NCBI RefSeq assembly: GCF_030406385.1
Contig: NZ_JAUEPM010000001.1
Location: 682,001 to 746,000 of the forward strand
Length of the DNA stretch: 64,000 nucleotides
Direction of reading: 5' to 3'
From: Microbacterium oryzae
GTDB taxonomy: Bacteria; Actinomycetota; Actinomycetes; Actinomycetales; Microbacteriaceae
Made by a program: the position numbers and the translations under genes. Every line of letters begins with the position of its first letter. Within the stretch, counting starts at the first letter, position 1. Below are positions 8,200-16,635 of the stretch, one piece after another. Under the pieces are notes generated by a model. That model had not been told where the DNA came from and searched no databases. It saw only the letters and a list, made by a program, of their open reading frames with translations.

Positions 8200-9639
8200 T
8201 CAGCTCCGGCGGTCGACGTGGTGCAGTGCGCGGGCGGCGTCGGTGATCGACCCCGCCAGCGACGGGTACGCCGCGAACACGCGCGCCACCTGGTCCACCG
8301 TGAGGCGCCGCTCCACCGCGATCGAGATCGGGTAGATGAGCTCCGACGCGCGGGGCGCCACGATGACGCCGCCGACGATCGTGCCGGACCCTTCGCGCGC
8401 GTAGAGCTTCACGAAGCCGTCCTTCACGCCCATCATCTTCGCGCGAGCGTTGGAGCTCAGCGGCAGCTTGTGCACCTCGGCGCTGACCGTGCCCTCCTCG
8501 AGAGCCGGCTGCGTCCATCCGACCGTCGCGATCTCGGGGCTCGTGAAGATGTTCGCCGCGATCTTGTGCGTGTCGAACGGGATGGCCACGTCTCCCATCG
8601 CGTGGAAGACGGCCGTGCGTCCGAGCATCGAGGCGACCGACGCCAGCGGCATCATCGTCGTGCAGTCCCCCACCGCGTAGACGTTCGGCACCGACGTGCG
8701 GCCGACCTTGTTGATGCGGATGTTGCCGGACGGCGTGACCTGCACGCCCGCCTCCTCCAGGCCGATGTCGGCGGTGTTCGGGATGGCCCCGACCGCCATG
8801 AGGCAGTGGCTGCCCTCCACGACGCGGCCGTCCGACAGCGTGACGCGCACGCCGTCGCCGGTGTTCTCCACCGACTCAGCGCGCGACTTCGCCAGCAGCT
8901 CCATGCCGCCGCGCGTGAACACCTTCTCGAGCACCTTCGCCGCGTCCTGGTCCTCACCGGGGAGGACCTGATCGCGGCTGGAGACCAGCGTCACCTTCGA
9001 GCCGAGGTTCATGTAGGCCGAGGCGAACTCCGCGCCGGTGACGCCGGAGCCGACGACGATGAGGTGCTCGGGCACCGCGGGGAGGTCGTACAGGTGCTTC
9101 CACGTGAGGATCCGCTTGCCGTCGGGCTTGGCGGACGGCAGCTCGCGCGGCGACGCCCCGACCGACACGATGATGGTGTCGGCCTCGATGCGGTCGAAGT
9201 CGGTTCCGGCGGGGCCCGTCGACACGACGATCGCCTCGTCCCCCTCGAGCCGGCCGTGCCCGGAGATGATCTTCACGCCCGCCTCGAGCAGCTGCGTGCG
9301 CATGTCCTCCGACTGCTGGCCGGCGAGCGCGAGGAGCCGCTTGTTGATGGCGAGGAGGTTGATGGCGACCTCCGGCTTCAGCGGCTTGTCGTGGTCGCCC
9401 TTCGCGTAGAACTGCACGCCGAGCTCTCCGGCGTCGGCGATCGCCTGCGCGGCGTCGGCCGTCGCGATCAGCGTCTTGGAGGGCACGACGTCGGTGAGGA
9501 CCGCCGATCCGCCCACGCCGGTGTGCTCGACGAGAGTGACGTCGGCGCCGAGCTGAGCCCCGGCGAGCGCCGCCTCGTAGCCGCCGGGGCCGCCTCCCAG
9601 AATCGCGATGCGCTGTGTCCGCTCGAAATCAAAGACCAT
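8200..9639 (-). CDS. lpdA: NAD(P)H-quinone reductase, LpdA (Rv3303c) type flavoprotein
   Basis: The 479-residue protein has the pyridine nucleotide-disulfide oxidoreductase fold: IAILGGGPGGYEA for FAD, LIVVGSGVTGAEFAS for NAD(P)H, VYAVGDCT, and a C-terminal dimerisation domain. The redox-active cysteine pair of true lipoamide dehydrogenases is missing. The GGTCLNVGCIPSK-type loop reads GGSAVLTDVVPSK, with Ala46 and Val51 in place of the cysteines. The family with this feature reduces quinones with NAD(P)H rather than lipoamide. ATG 9639 follows a possible GACAAT -10 at a six-base distance. An upstream in-frame ATG at 9687 would overlap no better signal. No pyruvate dehydrogenase genes are nearby, which agrees with a non-lipoamide role. 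Confidence 0.88.
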   Translation of the reverse strand: MVFDFERTQRIAILGGGPGGYEAALAGAQLGADVTLVEHTGVGGSAVLTDVVPSKTLIATADAAQAIADAGELGVQFYAKGDHDKPLKPEVAINLLAINKRLLALAGQQSEDMRTQLLEAGVKIISGHGRLEGDEAIVVSTGPAGTDFDRIEADTIIVSVGASPRELPSAKPDGKRILTWKHLYDLPAVPEHLIVVGSGVTGAEFASAYMNLGSKVTLVSSRDQVLPGEDQDAAKVLEKVFTRGGMELLAKSRAESVENTGDGVRVTLSDGRVVEGSHCLMAVGAIPNTADIGLEEAGVQVTPSGNIRINKVGRTSVPNVYAVGDCTTMMPLASVASMLGRTAVFHAMGDVAIPFDTHKIAANIFTSPEIATVGWTQPALEEGTVSAEVHKLPLSSNARAKMMGVKDGFVKLYAREGSGTIVGGVIVAPRASELIYPISIAVERRLTVDQVARVFAAYPSLAGSITDAARALHHVDRRS

Positions 9640-9676
9640 GCCCCCATTGTCCCCGGTTCCGGCCGCATCGGCGCGA

Positions 9677-9733
9677 CCGTGTCTCACTGCGCGCGGGAAT
9701 GGCGCGGCAATACCCGCCTCAAGTGAGACACGG
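9677..9733. repeat. 57-bp palindromic repeat, copy B1
   Basis: CCGTGTCTCACT (9677-9688) pairs perfectly with AGTGAGACACGG (9722-9733) around a 33-base loop. Total length equals the A copies. Compared with copy A1, arm positions 1, 3 and 8 differ and the paired bases on the other arm differ in the compensating way. It lies between the divergent starts of lpdA and punA, just upstream of the punA promoter. Confidence 0.88.
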
Positions 9734-9763
9734 GTGCCCGACGCGTGTCGTTATGCTCGTGCC

Positions 9764-10594
9764 ATGACTCTGGAAGGCGCCCATCCCCTCGATCCGCCCG
9801 CCGATCCGTTCGCGGTCGCGCAGGCCGCCGCCGCCGACATCGCCCGCCTCACCGGCGTCGAGCGACACGACGTCGCCGTGACCCTCGGCAGCGGCTGGGG
9901 CAAGGCGGCCGAGCTCATCGGCGAGACCGTGGCGACCCTCCCCGCCACCGAGGTCACCGGCTTCTCGCGGCCCGCCCTCGAGGGCCACGTGGGGACCATC
10001 CGCAGCGTGCGCACGCCCCAGGGGCGCCACGTCCTCGTCATCGGCGCCCGCACCCATTACTACGAGAACCACGGCGTCCGCCGGGTCGTGCACAGCGTCC
10101 GCACCGCCGCCGCGGCCGGCGCCCGTGTGATGGTGCTCACGAACGGCGCCGGCGGCATCAAGGACACGTGGAGCCCCGGCCAGCCCGTCCTCATCCGCGA
10201 CCACATCAACCTCACCGCGGACTCGCCGCTCGAGGGTGCGACCTTCATCGACCTCACCGACCTGTATGCGCAGCGCCTCCGCGACATCGCGCTGTCGGTC
10301 GACCCCTCCCTCGACAGCGGCGTGTACTGCCAGTTCCGCGGTCCGCACTACGAGACGCCCGCAGAGGTGCAGATGGCGAAGGCCATCGGCGGCGACATCG
10401 TCGGCATGTCCACCGCGCTCGAGGCGATCGCCGCGCGCCAGGCCGGCATGGAGGTGCTGGGCTTCTCGCTCATCACCAACCTCGCCGCCGGCATCTCCGC
10501 GGATCCCCTCAGCCACCAGGAGGTCATCGAGGCGGGTCGGATGGCCGAGGGCCGCATCTCCGCGCTCCTCGCCGAGGTCGTGGGGAAGCTGTGA
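9764..10594 (+). CDS. punA: Purine nucleoside phosphorylase
   Basis: The 276-residue protein belongs to the trimeric PNP family. It shows VTLGSGWG near residue 40, GRHVLVIGARTHYYE (a phosphate- and nucleoside-binding stretch), VLTNGAGGI, FRGPHYETPAE, GMSTALEA and FSLITNLAAGI. It splits inosine, guanosine and their deoxy forms with phosphate into base and (deoxy)ribose-1-phosphate. TATGCT (9752-9757) ends six bases before ATG 9764, a leaderless arrangement. Its stop overlaps the start of the downstream phosphosugar mutase by one base (TGATG), so the two proteins are made together, which suggests the mutase processes the pentose-1-phosphate made here. Confidence 0.95.
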   Translation: MTLEGAHPLDPPADPFAVAQAAAADIARLTGVERHDVAVTLGSGWGKAAELIGETVATLPATEVTGFSRPALEGHVGTIRSVRTPQGRHVLVIGARTHYYENHGVRRVVHSVRTAAAAGARVMVLTNGAGGIKDTWSPGQPVLIRDHINLTADSPLEGATFIDLTDLYAQRLRDIALSVDPSLDSGVYCQFRGPHYETPAEVQMAKAIGGDIVGMSTALEAIAARQAGMEVLGFSLITNLAAGISADPLSHQEVIEAGRMAEGRISALLAEVVGKL

Positions 10595-12249
10595 TGGACG
10601 TCCTCGCCGCCGCCCGCTCCTGGCTCGACCAGGACCCCGACTCGCAGACCCGCGAGGAGCTCGCGGCGATCATCGAGAGCGCCGAGCAGCAGGACGAGAC
10701 CGCGGCCGCCGACCTCTCGGCTCGCTTCGCCGGCCGCCTGGCCTTCGGCACCGCGGGTCTCCGCGGCGAGCTCGGCGCCGGCCCCCTACGCATGAACCGC
10801 GTGCTCGTCGCGCAGGCCGCGGCGGGCTTCGCCGCCTACCTGACCGAGCGCGCGACGGCGGGGACGCAGCCGAGCGTCGTCATCGGCTACGACGGGCGCC
10901 GCAACTCCGACGTGTTCGCGCGCGACTCGGCAGAGATCTTCGCCGGCGCGGGTCTCCGGGCCATCATCCTCCCGCGTCTCCTCCCCACGCCCGTGCTCGC
11001 ATTCGCGGTGCGGCACCTCGGCGCCGACGCCGGGGTCATGGTCACCGCCAGCCACAACCCGCCGAACGACAACGGGTACAAGGTGTACCTCGGCGGCGCC
11101 GACGAGGGCGCGCAGATCGTCACGCCCGCCGACCGCGAGATCGCCGCGCACATCCAGCGCGTGGCCGACGAGCTGCGCGTGCCAGAGCTGCCGCGCTCAG
11201 ACGCGTACGAGATCGCCGGCGAGGACGTCGTCGAGGCCTACATCGCCGCGACCGCCGCGGTCGCCCCCGCTCCGGCGGCTGCCGCTGGCATGCGGTGGGC
11301 GTACACGGCGATGCACGGCGTCGGGTGGGAGACGTTCCAGCGCATCGTCGAGCGTGCGGGCTACCCCGCGCCGGAGGTCGTCGCCGAGCAGATCGCGCCC
11401 GATGCGGCCTTCCCCACGGTGGCCTTCCCGAACCCGGAGGAGCCGGGCGCCATGGACCTCGCGTTCACGACGGCCGCCGCGCACGACGCCGAGTTCGTGC
11501 TCGCGAACGACCCCGACGCGGACCGCCTCGCGGTCGGCATCCCGACGGTCGACGGATGGCGGCGGCTGACGGGGAACGAGATCGGCCTCCTCCTCGGCGC
11601 GCGGGCAGCCCGTGCCGCGGCCGGGCGCCCCGGTGCGTCGCTCGCCTGCTCGCTGGTGTCCTCCCCCGGGCTCGGTGCGATCGCGGAGCGGCATGGGCTC
11701 GTCTTCCACACCACCCTCACCGGGTTCAAGTGGATCTCCCGCGCTCCCGGCATCGTGTACGGATTCGAGGAGGCCCTCGGCTACCTCGTGAACCCGGAGA
11801 CGGTGCGCGACAAGGACGGCATCTCCGCCGCGGTGGCGATGCTCTCGCTGGCAGCCGAAGCGCGCGGACGCGGCATCACCATCGCCGGTCTCCTCGACGA
11901 GCTCGCCGAGGAGATCGGCCACCACGCGAGCGGCCAGATCTCCGTCCGCGTGGCCGACATCTCGCTCATCGCGGCGGTCATGACCCGCCTGCGCGCAGCA
12001 CCGCCCACCGCGTTCGGCGATCGCGCCGTGGTGCGCGCGGAGGATCTGCTGCGTCCGCCGCAGGGCGGCCCGTCCGGCGACGTGCTGCGGTACGCGCTCG
12101 ACGACGGCTCCCGCGTGATCGTGCGCCCGAGCGGCACGGAGCCGAAGCTCAAGGTGTACCTCGACGTCGTCGGCGCGTCCGCCGCCGACGCGAGCGGGCG
12201 CCTCGCGGCGCTCGACGCCGCAGCGCGCGCGGTCGTCGGCGCGGACTGA
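10594..12249 (+). CDS. Phosphosugar mutase (PGM2/phosphopentomutase-like)
   Basis: The 551-residue alpha-D-phosphohexomutase family enzyme has the phosphoserine loop TASHNPPNDNGYKVY, the metal loop NDPDADRL, a sugar-binding GFEEALGYLV and the C-terminal phosphate-binding RPSGTEPKLKVYL. Its length and motifs place it with the longer PGM2-like subgroup, whose members include phosphopentomutases, rather than with short PMM/PGM enzymes. It is translationally coupled to punA, so conversion of (deoxy)ribose-1-phosphate to the 5-phosphate is a good guess, although phosphomannose or phosphoglucose mutase activity is also possible. Mannose-1-phosphate guanylyltransferase (manC) is about 21 kb away and not linked. 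Confidence 0.85.
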   Translation: MDVLAAARSWLDQDPDSQTREELAAIIESAEQQDETAAADLSARFAGRLAFGTAGLRGELGAGPLRMNRVLVAQAAAGFAAYLTERATAGTQPSVVIGYDGRRNSDVFARDSAEIFAGAGLRAIILPRLLPTPVLAFAVRHLGADAGVMVTASHNPPNDNGYKVYLGGADEGAQIVTPADREIAAHIQRVADELRVPELPRSDAYEIAGEDVVEAYIAATAAVAPAPAAAAGMRWAYTAMHGVGWETFQRIVERAGYPAPEVVAEQIAPDAAFPTVAFPNPEEPGAMDLAFTTAAAHDAEFVLANDPDADRLAVGIPTVDGWRRLTGNEIGLLLGARAARAAAGRPGASLACSLVSSPGLGAIAERHGLVFHTTLTGFKWISRAPGIVYGFEEALGYLVNPETVRDKDGISAAVAMLSLAAEARGRGITIAGLLDELAEEIGHHASGQISVRVADISLIAAVMTRLRAAPPTAFGDRAVVRAEDLLRPPQGGPSGDVLRYALDDGSRVIVRPSGTEPKLKVYLDVVGASAADASGRLAALDAAARAVVGAD

Positions 12250-12285
12250 TCCGGCCCGGGGCGGTCGGGCTTCGGATCCGCCCGG

Positions 12286-14205
12286 CTAGGTGCCGATGAT
12301 CGCGACGAGCTCGTCGAGGAAGCCGGCGAAGTCGGTGCCGCGGCGCAGCAGCCGCTCCACGTTCTCCCGCTCGCCGAACACCTCGACGAACTGCTCGAAC
12401 ACGGTCTGGAACGCCTCGCGGTCGCTCTCGCTGAAGGCCGCGAACGCGACCACCTGCACGCGGCCGTCACCCCACGGCACCGACGGCTCGGCGATGCCGA
12501 TCGCGATGGCCGTGCGGGCGGCGGTCATGCGCAGGGCGTGCGGCACGGCCAGCGCGTCGGTGAAGGCGGTCGACGACATCCGCTCGCGCGCGATCGCCCC
12601 GGTCACGTAAGACTCCTCGATCACGCCGCGCTGGACGAGCAGGCCTCCCAACGTGCGGATGATCTCCTCCTCGCCGGCCGAGCCGTCGAGCCCGCGGAGG
12701 AAGGCGCCGGCGTCGAAGTACCGCTCGAGCTCCGCGCGCAGCCGCGAGAGCCGCCGTCCGCGCCGCAGCCGCGCTGCCGCCTGCATCACGCGCTCGACGT
12801 CGCCCTCGGTGAGGAACGGCCGGATCCGCACGATCGTCTCCGACGGCGTCGGCGGCTCGATCGTCGTGAGCACGAGGTCGGTGGCGATGGCCTTCCAGTC
12901 GGGGTCGACGCGCGTGACGACATCGGTCACCTCCACCGCCTGCCCCAGGGAGCGGGCCACGCTCGAGCGCAGCAGCTCGTGCAGCTCGTAGTAGCCGGGG
13001 CACACGATGGTCGCCGAGAGCCGGGCGTCGTCGTGGCGCTCGCGCTCGAGCTCCCCGCCCACGTGCATGGCGATATAGGCAATCTCGTCATCGCGGATGG
13101 CCATCCCGAGTCGGTCGGACAGGTCGCCGGCGATCGAGACGGCGACCTCGAAGATGAGCGGGTAGGTCGCCTTCAGCGAGCGCGTGAGCGGGTTCCGCGA
13201 CCACGCGCGCTCGCGCGCACGATGCGCGAGGTTCTGCACGTGCAGGGCCAGGCGCTCGACGAACTCCTCGCGGCCGAGATCGACGAGGTAGGCGCGCGAC
13301 ACGTGCGCGACGGCCGCGCGGACGGCCTCCTCCACGGCAGCGTCGACGCCGCTCGTGCCGGCCTCGCGCGAATCGGGCACGACGACGCGGGTGAGGAGGA
13401 GCGACGCGAGGTGCAGGCGGTCCCCCGCGCCGAGCGCCGCGTCGAGCTCGCGCTCCGCGAGCCGGCCGACGACCGCGGCCAGGCGCTGCTGCTCGGCAGG
13501 CGGCTCCCCGTGGACGGTGTCGAGGGAGCGCCCCTGCCGCGCGCGGTCGACCGCGATGGAGACGTGCAGCGTGACGTCGGCGACGGCGAACTCGTTCACG
13601 AAGTAGCCCAGGTCGCCGAGCTCGGCGGCGAGCGCGGCCTTGAAGCGACCGAATGCCTCCGCCGGCACCGCGCTCGTGCCGGCGATGCGGCGCAGCGCCT
13701 CGAGGTCGAAGGCGCCATCGGCCATCTCGTCGTGGGCGAGCGACGAGAGCAGGCGCCGCCGCGCGAGCTCCGACCCGACCAGCACGATGCGCGCCCCGTG
13801 CCGCTCCAGCGACAGCTCGCCGCCGCGGATGAGCGCGCGCACGCGCGCGAGGTCGGATTCGACCGTCGCCTCGCTGACGTGCAGCTTCTCGGCCGTGCCG
13901 TAGAGGTCGATCCCGCCGTCGGAGTCGATGAGCGCGTGGATGAGCCGCCGCAGCCGCTCGCGCGGAGCGCTCGCCGGAGGCTGCTCGCCCTCCCGCAGGA
14001 GAGCAGCGCCCGTCGGGTGCACGCGGTAGCCGGCCGGCCCCGAGGCGACGACCGGATGGCCCGGCACGCGTCCGTTCACCGCGGTGACGTACGAGCGGAT
14101 GCTGCGCGGCGTCACGCCCAGCCGGTCGGCGAGCGTGGCCGCCGTCATCCATCCGCCGTCGCGGAGGAGGATCGCCACGAGTCGATCCTGACGCTGCCGC
14201 GACAT
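12286..14205 (-). CDS. mtlR: MtlR-type PRD transcriptional activator with PTS EIIB/EIIA modules
   Basis: The protein has 639 residues from ATG 14205, chosen because GGGAGGGAG lies just upstream. Domains in order are an N-terminal helix-turn-helix (TLADRLGVTPRSIRSYV), a second winged helix (AEKLHVSEATVESDLARVR), two PTS regulation domains with histidines in LHVSIAVDRARQG, LALHVQNLAHRA and IAYIAMHVGGELE, a IIB-like segment with IVCPGYYELHELL, and a C-terminal IIA-like domain with His in LAVPHALRM. Phosphorylation by HPr and mannitol EII proteins would set its activity. It is divergent from the mannitol PTS genes, which it very likely activates when mannitol is present. Confidence 0.88.
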   Translation of the reverse strand: MSRQRQDRLVAILLRDGGWMTAATLADRLGVTPRSIRSYVTAVNGRVPGHPVVASGPAGYRVHPTGAALLREGEQPPASAPRERLRRLIHALIDSDGGIDLYGTAEKLHVSEATVESDLARVRALIRGGELSLERHGARIVLVGSELARRRLLSSLAHDEMADGAFDLEALRRIAGTSAVPAEAFGRFKAALAAELGDLGYFVNEFAVADVTLHVSIAVDRARQGRSLDTVHGEPPAEQQRLAAVVGRLAERELDAALGAGDRLHLASLLLTRVVVPDSREAGTSGVDAAVEEAVRAAVAHVSRAYLVDLGREEFVERLALHVQNLAHRARERAWSRNPLTRSLKATYPLIFEVAVSIAGDLSDRLGMAIRDDEIAYIAMHVGGELERERHDDARLSATIVCPGYYELHELLRSSVARSLGQAVEVTDVVTRVDPDWKAIATDLVLTTIEPPTPSETIVRIRPFLTEGDVERVMQAAARLRRGRRLSRLRAELERYFDAGAFLRGLDGSAGEEEIIRTLGGLLVQRGVIEESYVTGAIARERMSSTAFTDALAVPHALRMTAARTAIAIGIAEPSVPWGDGRVQVVAFAAFSESDREAFQTVFEQFVEVFGERENVERLLRRGTDFAGFLDELVAIIGT

Positions 14206-14252
14206 CCGCGCTCCCTCCCGCACCCCGCGACCAGTCAATCACGCGGCGGATG

Positions 14253-14313
14253 GCCCTTTCCTCGGGGGCGGAAGAAAGACTGCCTTGTCCCGCGGGGCCG
14301 CGCTGGGAAGGAT
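14253..14313 (+). promoter_or_regulatory. Candidate mannitol operon promoter and operator
   Basis: In the 130-base gap between the divergent mtlR and PTS genes, an imperfect inverted repeat, CTTTCCTC and GAAGAAAG (around 14253-14275), could be an MtlR site. Downstream, TTGTCC (14285-14290) and AAGGAT (14308-14313), separated by 17 bases, form the best promoter guess. The AGGAGG ribosome site at 14321-14326 follows, nine bases before ATG 14336. Confidence 0.35.
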
Positions 14314-14335
14314 GAGGGTCAGGAGGCGTCGGTCG

Positions 14336-14659
14336 ATGAGGATCTTGGTGGTGTGCGGGGCGGGAGCGTCGAGCACGTTCGTCGCGCACCGGCTCAACCG
14401 CGCCGCGCGCGCCGCCGGCCTCGATCTCACGGCCTTCGCGGGAACGCAGGTCTCGCTCCCGGTCGACCTCGACGACGCGCACGTCGTCCTGGTCGGGCCG
14501 CACCTGGAGACCTCGCTCGACGCGATCCGGGGGGCCGCCGCGCCTCGCGGCGTCGTCGTCGTGCCGCTCCCCGACGACGTCTTCACCGACACCGACGGCA
14601 CGCGCGTGCTCGCGCTCGTGCAGGCCGCCGCCGACCCGGACGCACCCGCGTCCGTCTGA
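14336..14659 (+). CDS. Lone PTS IIB domain protein
   Basis: The 107-residue protein begins MRILVVCGAGASSTFVAHRL, the phosphocysteine loop (Cys8) of PTS IIB domains of the lactose/cellobiose or mannitol-like fold. ATG 14336 is chosen because AGGAGG at 14321-14326 is well placed. Two ATGs further up lack a site. It is the first gene of the forward mannitol operon, ahead of HPr. The operon's own mannitol permease already carries a IIB domain, so this one is either a second phosphoryl carrier, for example for MtlR control, or the remnant of another system. The C-terminal 30 residues are acidic and poorly conserved. Confidence 0.75.
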   Translation: MRILVVCGAGASSTFVAHRLNRAARAAGLDLTAFAGTQVSLPVDLDDAHVVLVGPHLETSLDAIRGAAAPRGVVVVPLPDDVFTDTDGTRVLALVQAAADPDAPASV

Positions 14660-14675
14660 ACCGCAAGGAGCTCAC

Positions 14676-14951
14676 ATGTCCGCTGTCACCCGCACCGTGA
14701 AGATCGCCTCCTCCCACGGGCTCCACGCGCGTCCCGCGAAGCTCTTCGCCGAGGCGGCCAAGAACTCCGGCCTCAGCGTGCAGATCGCCAAGGGCGACGG
14801 CAAGGCCGTCAACGCCGCCAGCATCCTGGGCGTCATCTCGCTCGGCGCCAACACCGGCGACGAGGTCACGCTCACCGTCGAGGGCGAGGGCGCCGAGAGC
14901 GTGCTCGACACGCTGGCCGCTCAGCTCGAGACCGACACGGACGCCGCGTGA
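14676..14951 (+). CDS. ptsH: HPr phosphocarrier protein
   Basis: The 91-residue protein has the HPr signature SSHGLHARPAKLFAEAA, with phosphorylated His17, and NAASILGVISLGANTGDEV near the site where serine kinases act in Gram-positives. It carries phosphate from Enzyme I to sugar-specific EIIA domains in the cytoplasm. AAGGAG ends six bases before ATG 14676, which follows the lone IIB stop by 16 bases. The stop overlaps the ptsI start (TGATG). Finding ptsH inside a mannitol operon means that general PTS components are made with the sugar-specific ones. Confidence 0.94.
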   Translation: MSAVTRTVKIASSHGLHARPAKLFAEAAKNSGLSVQIAKGDGKAVNAASILGVISLGANTGDEVTLTVEGEGAESVLDTLAAQLETDTDAA

Positions 14952-16606
14952 TGCAGGAGCTCCGCGGCGTCGGGATCGGTCAGGGCGTCGCGCAGGGCCC
15001 CATCGCCGTGATGGCCGCGCGCCTCGATCCGCCGCGCGACGAGAAGAGCACCCGTGACGCCGACGAGGAGAAGGCCGCCGTCGCCGCGGCCGTCGCGGCG
15101 GTCGCCGCGGAGCTCAACGCACGCGGTGAGCGCGCCGGCGGCGCCGCGCGCGACGTGCTCGAGGCGCAGGCCATGATGGCCGAGGACCCGACCCTCGAGG
15201 AGTCCGTCCACACGCGCATCGATGCCGGCAGCACGGGCGAGTGGGCCGTGCACGCGGCCTTCGCCGAGTTCGCCGAGACCCTGCAGGCCATGGGCGGCTA
15301 CCTCGGCGAGCGCGCGGCGGACCTCGCCGACGTCGCCCAGCGCGTCATCGCGCACCTCCGCGGCGTGGCCGCCCCCGGCGTCCCCGACCCCGGTCATCCG
15401 TTCGTGCTCGTCGCACCCGACCTCGCGCCCGCCGACACCGCCCTGCTCGACCTGGACAAGGTGCTCGCGGTCGTCACGACCGAGGGCGGCCCGACCTCCC
15501 ACACCGCGATCCTCGCGGGCGACAAGGGCATCGTCGCGGTCGTCGGCACCGGCGAGAGCGACGCGCTCGCCGACGGCGCGACGGCCATCGTCGACGCGGC
15601 CTCCGGCGTGGTCACCATCGACCCCTCGCCCGAGCAGCTGCAGACGGCCGCCGAGCGGGCGGAAGCCCGCCGGGCCGCAGCGGGCGCGCCGATCACCCCT
15701 GGCGCCCTCGCCGACGGCACGCCGGTGCCGCTCCTGGCGAACCTCGGCAACCCGGATGGCGCGGTCGAGGCCGTCGCGCTCGGTGCGGAGGGCGTGGGCC
15801 TGTTCCGCACGGAGTTCCTCTTCCTCAGCTCCGACGACGCCCCGACGGTGGAGTCGCAGACCGCGTCGTACACGAAGCTCCTCGAGGCGTTCCCCGGCCG
15901 CAAGGTGGTCGTGCGCGCGCTCGACGCGGGCGCCGACAAGCCGCTGAAGTTCCTCACCGACGAGGGCGAGGAGAACCCCGCCCTCGGTCGCCGTGGGCTG
16001 CGCGCCCTGCGGCACCACGAGGAGATCCTCCGCGACCAGCTGACCGCGCTCGCGAACGCGCAGGCGGCGACCGAGGCCGACCTGTGGGTCATGGCGCCCA
16101 TGGTCGCCACCGTCGAGGAGGCCGAGTACTTCACGCGGATCGCACGCGAGCACGGCATCCGCACCGCCGGCGTGATGGTGGAGGTGCCGTCCGTTGCGCT
16201 CCTCGCCGACGCCGTCTTCGAGGTCACCGACTTCGGATCGGTGGGCACGAACGATCTGGTGCAGTACACGATGGCCGCCGATCGCATGCTCGGCAGCGTC
16301 TCGTCGTACCAGGACCCGTGGCACCCCGCCGTCCTCCGCCTCATCGCGGAGATCGGGCGCGCCGGCGCGAAGCATGACAAGCCGGTGGGCATCTGCGGCC
16401 AGGCCGCGGCCGACCCGCTGCTCGCGGTCGTGCTGGTGGGCCTCGGCGCGAGCACGCTGTCGATGTCGCCGCCGGCGCTCGTCGACGTGCGCGCCGAGCT
16501 CCTCAAGCACACGCGCGAAGACGCCCGACGCATCGCCGAGGCCGCGCTCACCGCGCGCGACGGCGCATCCGCCCGCGAGGCCGCCCGCGCGGCGATCACG
16601 GCCTGA
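14951..16606 (+). CDS. ptsI: PTS Enzyme I (phosphoenolpyruvate-protein phosphotransferase)
   Basis: This 551-residue enzyme takes phosphate from phosphoenolpyruvate and passes it to HPr. The phosphorylated His184 lies in GGPTSHTAIL. The C-terminal PEP-binding barrel has GVGLFRTEFLFL, MAPMVATVEEAEYF, GTNDLVQYTMAADR and KPVGICGQAAADP (Cys482). It is slightly shorter than E. coli Enzyme I (about 575), within the family's range. ATG 14951 overlaps the ptsH stop by one base. GTG 14948 is possible but would add one residue only. It is coupled to HPr and followed 29 bases later by mtlA. Confidence 0.94.
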   Translation: MQELRGVGIGQGVAQGPIAVMAARLDPPRDEKSTRDADEEKAAVAAAVAAVAAELNARGERAGGAARDVLEAQAMMAEDPTLEESVHTRIDAGSTGEWAVHAAFAEFAETLQAMGGYLGERAADLADVAQRVIAHLRGVAAPGVPDPGHPFVLVAPDLAPADTALLDLDKVLAVVTTEGGPTSHTAILAGDKGIVAVVGTGESDALADGATAIVDAASGVVTIDPSPEQLQTAAERAEARRAAAGAPITPGALADGTPVPLLANLGNPDGAVEAVALGAEGVGLFRTEFLFLSSDDAPTVESQTASYTKLLEAFPGRKVVVRALDAGADKPLKFLTDEGEENPALGRRGLRALRHHEEILRDQLTALANAQAATEADLWVMAPMVATVEEAEYFTRIAREHGIRTAGVMVEVPSVALLADAVFEVTDFGSVGTNDLVQYTMAADRMLGSVSSYQDPWHPAVLRLIAEIGRAGAKHDKPVGICGQAAADPLLAVVLVGLGASTLSMSPPALVDVRAELLKHTREDARRIAEAALTARDGASAREAARAAITA

Positions 16607-16635
16607 GCATCCCTCCACAGCAGAAAGACGACACC

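Noticed and set aside
8200-9639. Dihydrolipoamide dehydrogenase of a 2-oxoacid complex
   Set aside because: Both redox cysteines are missing and no E1/E2 genes are near.
12250-12285. Terminator between the mutase and mtlR
   Set aside because: Only a six- to seven-base GC stem with an unpaired interior, too weak to list as a feature.
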